Source: Centroberyx gerrardi (lineage: Eukaryota > Chordata > Actinopteri > Beryciformes > Berycidae). Taken from it: a stretch of DNA of 64,000 nt. Both the position numbers and the translations under genes were made by a program. The notes beneath the pieces were generated by a model. The model ran no database searches and had not been told where the DNA came from. It saw only the letters and a list, made by a program, of their open reading frames with translations. Numbering within the stretch: position 1 is the stretch's first letter; each line of letters opens with the position of its first letter. The stretch lies in NCBI RefSeq assembly GCF_048128805.1, contig NC_136006.1, positions 4,494,679-4,558,678 on the forward strand, read 5' to 3'. Below, in pieces: positions 57,672-64,000 of the stretch.

Positions 57672-60535
57672 TTAAGCCCTTATTCTTTCCCTCTCCTTTG
57701 GTAACTGGGAGGCAAGCCATTCGATGGTGCGTTTGCGTGCTTCCTCCCAGGTGTATCTGGGGGCGTATCCCAGCTCCCTCTGAGCCTTCTGATAGGAGAA
57801 GCTGAACGGCGTGTTCAGCATGGTGAGCAGCTGCCGGTTGATTGGCGGGACGATGCGTACGAAGGGGCGGAGCATCACGCGCAGGATCTCCACTAAGAAG
57901 CAGAGCAGGTAGAAGAGGCGGAGCGGCAGCATGGGCTTCTCTTGAATGCGGAAGCCCAGCGGTGACATCACCACATGGTTGAAGTCTGAATAACTCACCG
58001 GCGGCGTATCGTCGGCGATGTAGTAAAAATTCCCTCCGATGTCGGATCTTTTCTGTGGATCTCTGAGGCTGCGGGCGGCCTGCAGGTGGGCCAGAGCCAC
58101 GTTGCCAACGTACACAGGATTCACACGGGCCTCTTGGGCGGAGGTTCGGTACAGAACGTCCTTGTTTCGGATCCCGTCGGCCATGTGGCCCAGGAGGAAG
58201 CGGCAGCCTTCCCCATAGATGTACATGGGTCTGAGGGCGCAGGTGGCCAGCCGGCCCCCGTTCTGCAGCACCTCGCCGTGGGCCTGCAGGGTTCTCCGTT
58301 CAGCCTCCTGCTTGGTCCTGCTGTAGGGAAACTTCAGGGAGCAGGTGTAAACCGTGTCCTCGGTGCCGTTGATTATGGGGTCACCGTTGGGGTTCGGCCC
58401 CGCCACCTCGATGCTGCTGGTGTAGATGAAGGAAACCACGTTCTCTTGGATGCAGGCCTCCAGAAGCAGCTGGGTCCCTGGAAAACAAGGTGCTCATGAG
58501 TTAATATAATCTTATGCTGAGAGAAATCTGAAGCACTCGTCTATCTAAACTCAGATATTGATAAGCCTTTCTTATGGTGTTATCCCAACAATGAATTTGG
58601 TTTAACATTGGTTTCCTTGACAAAATCAAGCATGGATTGGTAGAGCTCAATCATTTATATCTCTGTTTCCCCAGAAAGACCATTTTGATCGATTTGTCAG
58701 AACAGAAACATATTCATCAGTTGAGCTGTAGTGCTAAATAGTGTTTTAATTTCACATTTATTTGATAGATTTTTCCATTTTTATCAAATAGTCATTGACC
58801 TCTACTGTGCAAAAATTATTATTTGATAAATTTTGCCAGGCCATAACTTAAAGAAGCCTAAATCACAAAGTGGGGCTGCAATAGAGAAGAGCGTCCAATC
58901 TCCACTAATTGAGATGCCATAGATTAGCCCTATTTCTCCAAATTGATTTATGGTCAGTGGCGGAAAATCTCTGTGCGCTGGAAGTCACAAATCAAAGCTT
59001 AAGAGTGAAAAACAAAACTGTCTTATAAACAGTGAGCAGCGCTCCGTGCAGAGAAAGCTGGACTCACCAACAATGGCTGAACCTCTTCACACTCTCAAAA
59101 AGTCAAACGGTTTTCACTTGCTGCCGCTCGGGGCCGCCAGAGTGCGAAGTTGCCTAGTGCAGCTTTAAGTGGATTAAAGCGGCAGCCATACCTTTGACAT
59201 TGACCCCGTACAGCTCGCTGTAGTCCACCGCCCCGATGACATCAATGAGAGACGCCATGTGGAAGACGACGGACGCCCCCCGACAGGCTTCTCTCAGGAA
59301 GTCACCGTCCCGGATGTCTCCTTCAAACACACTCACCTTCGTCTCTCCTCTGCAGTCTGACAAACAGTGAACCAGGAATGGAAATCTCCGTCACCAGATA
59401 ATAACACAATACAAGGCAAAATTATAGTGTTTTAGTTTATAAAGTAATGGTATTAAAATTATAGTTTTTAGGTTGTTATGCAGCTGTAGATCTAAATTAA
59501 AACTAGGCTAAGGTTAGAGACAGATGTATAATTTCTTGCCTCTTTTATCCCTAAATAAACATATCGCCACTGTCAGGTGAAAACCTTGTATCTCCAAAAT
59601 ATCAAATTTTCAACAACTAAGAAAAATAGCCTTGACAACCATACGTTTTTTTTTAGTTTATTTCATTTTTGAAGTTTTTGAAAGTGTTGCATAAACCCAA
59701 CGGTTGTAGAATATTTTCTCAATCCATAGAGGAATATGTAATCTTATAGTTGAAGTTAAAACGTGAAAATCACCCAAATCTGTTATTACAAGGTTTTCAG
59801 TGATATCCATGTGTTGGAAGATGACACATGTACTGTAGATGTGTCTTCATCAACATATGTTGTCACTTTTCACCGCAGCTTTATGGTTTTAGTTACGGAT
59901 CCTACATTTATTCTTCCAATTAAGAGTGTATACCCATATAACTAAACTTATACTGTACAACCAAAGGTACAAGGTTAAAAAAATAAAAAAGTGGTGTTTG
60001 TATATCAGGGGTTTTCTTCCACAATGAGATATCCAGCATTTGAAAAAGTGACACCTACTCTTACTCTTAATGATTAAGCCGAATTATGGTCCTCTTCAAA
60101 GGATAGTAAGTATCTTAAGTCCTTGGTTGACAAAATGGTAACGCCTTTACAGACTGGATCATTTATATGTTAAAGACATTTAAAGATAAACTTCAGCGGA
60201 AGACATTCTTTTCCCAAAATGAACATATAACATTTTGATAACGAACTCCCTGCACTTCATATGTGTTTTCTGCTTCAGCTGAATAGCAAGGCTGCAGAGA
60301 GAAAGACTCAGAAACACCTTAGAGTACACCTCCCTTTAAAATTCCACAATTACACTGTAGTCAGACGCTTCCTCAAGTATTTACCCTCCAGAGTCTGCAC
60401 GAGTTGAGGCTGAACGCATTTGTCCACCAGTCGGATCTCAGCCAGTTTCTCTTCCTCCAGCAGCAGCCTGACCAGCCTCTGTCCCAGGAATCCACCGGCT
60501 CCCGTCACCACACACACATCGCCTCTCAGAGACAT
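57672..60535 (-). CDS. hsd3b: 3-beta-hydroxysteroid dehydrogenase / delta5-4 isomerase
   Basis: Exons (minus): 60535-60385, 59356-59192 and 58477-57672, joined in frame for 373 residues, the length of human HSD3B1. The enzyme oxidises 3-beta-hydroxy-5-ene steroids (pregnenolone, DHEA) with NAD+ and isomerises the double bond, giving progesterone or androstenedione. It sits in the ER and mitochondrial membranes of steroidogenic cells. The Rossmann motif TGAGGFLG is at residues 11-18. [10 protein letters not shown] and [10 protein letters not shown] are family signatures. The catalytic Tyr157-x3-Lys161 lies in YSRTK. A hydrophobic segment ([16 protein letters not shown]) in the C-terminal third is the membrane anchor. 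The ATG sits in GGCGATGTC and opens directly into the Rossmann fold, as in other family members. Fish have several hsd3b-type genes, so the exact paralogue is not settled. Upstream on the same strand lies an unidentified gene; downstream lies pla1a. Confidence 0.95.
58848..59168. repeat. TIR repeat family A, copy 2 (hsd3b intron 2)
   Basis: It shares 'aaagtggggctgcaa.agagaagagcgtcca' in part (AAAGTGGGGCTGCAATAGAG) and the right end GTTGCCTAGTGCAGCTTTAA with 231-545. It ends about 24 bp into the intron from the exon 2 donor. Confidence 0.6.
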
Positions 60536-61179
60536 CGCCGGCTAATTTCTACTCGTCAGGATGAGGACGAAATAATCCTGCAAACACTGTTCACTCAAAA
60601 CGTCGTCAAGAATACAGCTCGGGTTGTTCTCGGAGATGTCGGGCTGTACTTGTGTCTGTGGCTCTACGACAGCATCTGCCTCAGCCTTCTTGTTTTTGTA
60701 AGCTCAAAGAATGTACTAGAAAAAAACCCAAAACAAATGTGTGAAGAGAGGCTGGAGCCAGACAAAATGGGGGCAGGAAAGTTTTATAATGCCACTATCT
60801 GCCAAGGACAGCTGCTGTTGGAAGATGAACCCAACCCAAGTGCTTAAGTAGAAGTGAAATACAGAATAAACGGGGACAGGCAGACCACACACACAGCACG
60901 ATGATGCAGAGACAGATAAGAGACGAGAAAAGAGCTGAGGGGTTTTGTTCTAAAATGAGAAGTCTACCACTTTTTTAAAAAAGTGACTCTTACAAAATGA
61001 ATAATTCCACAAAACTAAAACAGGGGTAGCCTTCTTTTTAATTGGTCATGTAAATCACTTTTTGAGAGAAAAGGGGACGGTAATGTATTGTGTTTTTGTC
61101 AAAGTAGATGAACTGAATGTGGGACTTACTGTAAGCGTTGCATTGATCACCTCTACTGATGAGCAAGGATTGGAGGTGG

Positions 61180-61271
61180 ATTGGATAGGATATTGGATTT
61201 TAGGGATTGGATAGGATATTGGATTTTAGGAATTGGATAGGATATTGGATTTTAGGGATTGGATAAGATAT
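61180..61271. repeat. 26-bp tandem repeat, about 3.5 units
   Basis: Units ATTGGATAGGATATTGGATT + TTAGGG, with one-base variants. Confidence 0.9.
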
Positions 61272-62422
61272 TACAAGTCAGACAAATAACTTTTCAAGCA
61301 GAGGCAGAATATTAAGTGCTTACTCTAGCTATTTTCTTTTGGAGACGCTGTTGGAGAAACTTTTCTTGCCTTTCCAACATTTAATCTCTACTTTTTGTGA
61401 GACCTCAAGGGTATGCAGATTTCAGAGTCTTTCTTGGCTTTGAAGAAGTTGTACTTAATGAAAGTATTGGTGTTAGATACTACATGGAATTAAATATCAA
61501 AGAAAAAGTGTATAGTTTATAGATTAAGTTAAAATGATCATTAGGCTGGTTTGACTCTTTATGATTGCTGATTGCTTTTTATATATATCAGGATATTTGC
61601 TTTGAAATGTAGTGAAGTGACTTTACAAGATCAGATCAGTTTTACGGCTTTGTTTTGAAATTCAGAAGAGCCACTTTACAAGGTTCCCTGAAAAGGAAAT
61701 ACGAGTAGCTCTAAAGTGTACTCAAGTACAGCGGCTGAGTAAAAGTACTTAAATACTTTCCGCTCCTGAGGACGACACAAGGCCAGCGGCCTCAGAGCAG
61801 CCAAATCAAACAAGACTTGATGTTTCAAGGTGATGTCTGTCTGCTAGACGGCCAAATATGTTTTCATACCGAGAGGAATTGTACGTGGTTCATGGTTTGC
61901 CCAATAAATCGTACACCAGGACACATGGCCGTTGATGGACGCTCTTGAGTGTTGCACCTTTTAGTTACTGGACAGTGTATCTAACCAGTAGATCGCCTTA
62001 TTGTCACAGAAATATCCAGAATTACATATGGCTGCTGGCCCTGTTTTGAAGTTGAAGTTTGGGTTGAACCAGGCCCTTCCGATCTTCAGTCTCTTGATAC
62101 AGAGCTATTTTGGCTTTCTTTTGAAGATTGTTTACATGTAGATGATTTACTTTGTTTAAATAAACTACGGTACACAATTTCAATTAATATAAAATACTTA
62201 GATCACATTTTATTGTAAACAAATACCACAGACTTCATAGTTCCAAGGATACTTTTGCATCATATACTCATGCAGCTGTCCATTTTTCTGTATTTGGAGA
62301 CCTTGACATAGCAGACAGTGATATCAGGGCTTCTGCTGTCTTATCAGGAGGGTGAAGGATGAGTGAGTTTCAGCATCACATCACTTGCAGGTCTAGGGTC
62401 TAGACTAGATATACTGAAGGCT

Positions 62423-62468
<46 letters not shown>

Positions 62469-62472
62469 GGGA
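62423..62472. repeat. (TG)n-(AG)n microsatellite
   Basis: About 12 TG units followed by about 12 AG units. Confidence 0.9.
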
Positions 62473-63157
62473 GGGGTGACTTGTTTCCAGAGTATGCTTA
62501 AAAATATGTAGCTATTGAAGCAGCTGCAGTTTTTACATGTATTTATGTTGTTGCTACACTCAAATTGTTTGGAAAATCCTGTGGTCTTAATGGCGGATGG
62601 GACTTGGACCTTGGCTACCAATGAATGCTCCCTTTGTGTGTTTGAAATGAAGACAATTACCAGAATCAACATTTTATTTGAATCTCAAAACGCAGCGTTA
62701 TTGATATAAATATACAAACCAAAATAAACCAAACCCTTAAACATAAGGGTCAGTTAGCATTGCTTTGACAGTAATTGACTGAGCTAGCTTTGGTGCAGAA
62801 ATAAAATCCAGAGGCTTCTAGTTGTCCAGCCTCATTTGCTTTTTACAGTATCAACGTCCCCTCAGTAATGACTTGGGATCTTCCTCCCTCTAAGCCTTAA
62901 CCACACAAGCTGAGGGGTAATTTCAGCCTTCTCATCATGGCACTGAAGCTGGAAAAAGGAGCTGCAGACAGTGTGAAAGTACTGGGACAGTGAGCTAAAG
63001 TTGGTCTCTCTTTGCCGATGTCATTGTTTTAGTTTGTTTTAACATAGAAGCCATCGAAGGCCCATAATCAAAAAATCCCAGTCTATTTTACTTCATATTC
63101 ATCTTTTCATGTGAGTATCATATTACATTGTAGATGGGTAAAACGAAAAAATGGCCG

Positions 63158-63380
63158 ATGTAAAGGGGAAATGAGTAGAATTTTTGCTGCCCTTTAGCAC
63201 AAAATGACCATAATAAATTTGTGGGGGGTTGATGGGGTTGTTGATCGATACCAATGACTCGACAATTACTTGGCCAGGTGCTGAGATTTCTGGCTTTCCG
63301 ACCCGTACCCGTTTTAGAATAAAACTTCCCCTCCTGTTGGAGTTTCCAGACCAAGTTCCCAAACCAACTCCGACCCCTTG
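63158..63380. repeat. TIR repeat family H, copy 2 (partial, inverted)
   Basis: TAAAGGGGAAATGAGTAGAA, then GTGGGGGGTTGATGGGGTTG and TTGATCGATACCAATGACTC, is the inverse of 50338-50240. The far end is not resolved; a TTTAA at about 63806 may belong to it. Confidence 0.5.
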
Positions 63381-63862
63381 CAGCGTACTCACATTTTCAA
63401 CTGCTCATTGATGGTTAGGACGGTGCTATGAGCGAGCGACCAGCGTCACAAGACATTTCAGCTACAAAAGCTAAAAAGCCTCCTCAAGCCAAAAAAGCAA
63501 ATGACAAAGCAGTATTATTATTCCAGTATTCAGCATGGTGATATTTTACCTCCCACTTCTCCTAGTGAGTGACAGGAGGAGTGATTGACAGGATGGAGCC
63601 ACGCCTTTTGCCTCAGACTTCTCGTCATTGGTCGGATGGGTTTCCACACATTTCACTTTGAAATGAGAATAGCAGAGGAACGGGGCGACTGCTGTTTCTG
63701 AGATTCTGACATGTTATCCTGCTCGTCTTTGGCCACCATAGCCTGCGATTTATTCTTTTTACTTCTAAATAAATGTTAATCCATAAAAGTTCCGTACTGC
63801 AGCTTTAATGCCCTTTTAATCTCACTGTCCCAACACTGAACGGTAAAGTCAGGACTTGCCTC

Positions 63863-64000
63863 TCAGCTCTTGGCAGTGGGCAGCGGACACTCCTGTATCT
63901 GAGCCTCATCCACCGCGCCCTCGGGCAGGTGAACGGTCATCGTACAGGCACGGATCCCCCCCAGGGGCTCCAGGACGTTGAAAACCCTGTCCCACACGTC
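63863..64000 (-). CDS. C-terminal exon fragment of an unrecognised gene
   Basis: On the minus strand an open frame enters from the window edge and runs 45 codons to TGA, beginning DVWDRVFNVLEPLGGIRACT and ending QECPLPTAKS. Codon use is GC-rich, as in the other exons here, and unlike the AT-rich flank after the stop. I do not recognise the family. It is upstream of hsd3b on the same strand. Confidence 0.5.
   Translation of the reverse strand, partial: DVWDRVFNVLEPLGGIRACTMTVHLPEGAVDEAQIQECPLPTAKS

Larger units (their letters stand above)
60536..63862. other. Intergenic upstream of hsd3b
   Basis: No exon is recognised. A 147-codon + strand ORF at 60404-60847 starts inside hsd3b exon 1 antisense and has no domain. 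The stretch holds the 26-bp tandem repeat (61180-61271), a (TG)n-(AG)n microsatellite (62423-62472) and a family H fragment (63158-63380). The hsd3b promoter is expected just above 60535. Confidence 0.4.

Noticed and set aside
60404-60847. 147-codon + strand ORF at the hsd3b 5' end
   Set aside because: It begins inside hsd3b exon 1 on the opposite strand, and its remainder shows no family features.
1-64000. LTR or other virus-like elements
   Set aside because: No long terminal repeats, capsid, protease, integrase or envelope-like frames were recognised; the only reverse transcriptase fragment (54040-54822) is of non-LTR LINE type.

Overview
The window looks like nuclear DNA from a ray-finned (teleost, probably percomorph) fish. 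Its genes are split by short GT-AG introns and embedded in many short terminal-inverted-repeat (TIR) DNA transposons, tRNA-derived SINEs, a LINE 3' end and abundant (CA)n/(GT)n microsatellites. The gene set is also fish-like: a rapunzel-family protein and HCN-like (HCNL) channels sit next to a vertebrate-conserved cox17-popdc2-pla1a block. All exon boundaries were read by eye from splice signals, reading-frame continuity and remembered family sequences; no database search was run.

Layout. 0.7-1.4 kb (+): last exon of a rapunzel-like gene. 2.1-10.7 kb (-): a complete ten-exon HCN-like channel of 521 residues. Its S4 arginine ladder is interrupted by a methionine, its pore filter reads SYG instead of GYG, and its cyclic-nucleotide pocket has lost the key Arg-Thr pair. 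These are the hallmarks of the HCNL1 proton channel class. 13.5-14.95 kb: about 1.5 kb of a 12-bp CTAG-containing satellite. 14.9-21.2 kb (-): a second, tandem HCNL copy that is a pseudogene. A SINE splits its S2 exon, two exons are missing, and other exons carry frame breaks. 22.3-24.5 kb (+): cox17, a mitochondrial copper chaperone. 24.6-28.1 kb: nested DNA transposons. 29.0-36.7 kb (+): popdc2, a cAMP-binding Popeye membrane protein with two possible C-termini. 41.0-55.8 kb (-): pla1a, a secreted phosphatidylserine phospholipase A1 with 11 exons and 459 residues. 57.7-60.5 kb (-): hsd3b, a 3-beta-hydroxysteroid dehydrogenase with 3 exons and 373 residues. 63.86-64.0 kb (-): last coding exon of an unrecognised gene running off the window.

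The genes do not form an operon-like unit. cox17, popdc2 and pla1a are adjacent in mammals too, so this is retained vertebrate synteny. The HCNL pair appears as a tandem duplication beside it. The strongest biological interest is the HCNL locus: one apparently intact candidate hyperpolarisation-activated proton channel, and one decayed sister that kept the S4 methionine and the ancestral cAMP-pocket residues. The rest of the window is mostly repeat-driven structure. It includes a three-layer transposon nest, a second transposon-in-transposon insertion, a template-switch-like inverted repeat in a pla1a intron, and UG-repeat tracts flanking exons of pla1a, popdc2 and hcnl1.
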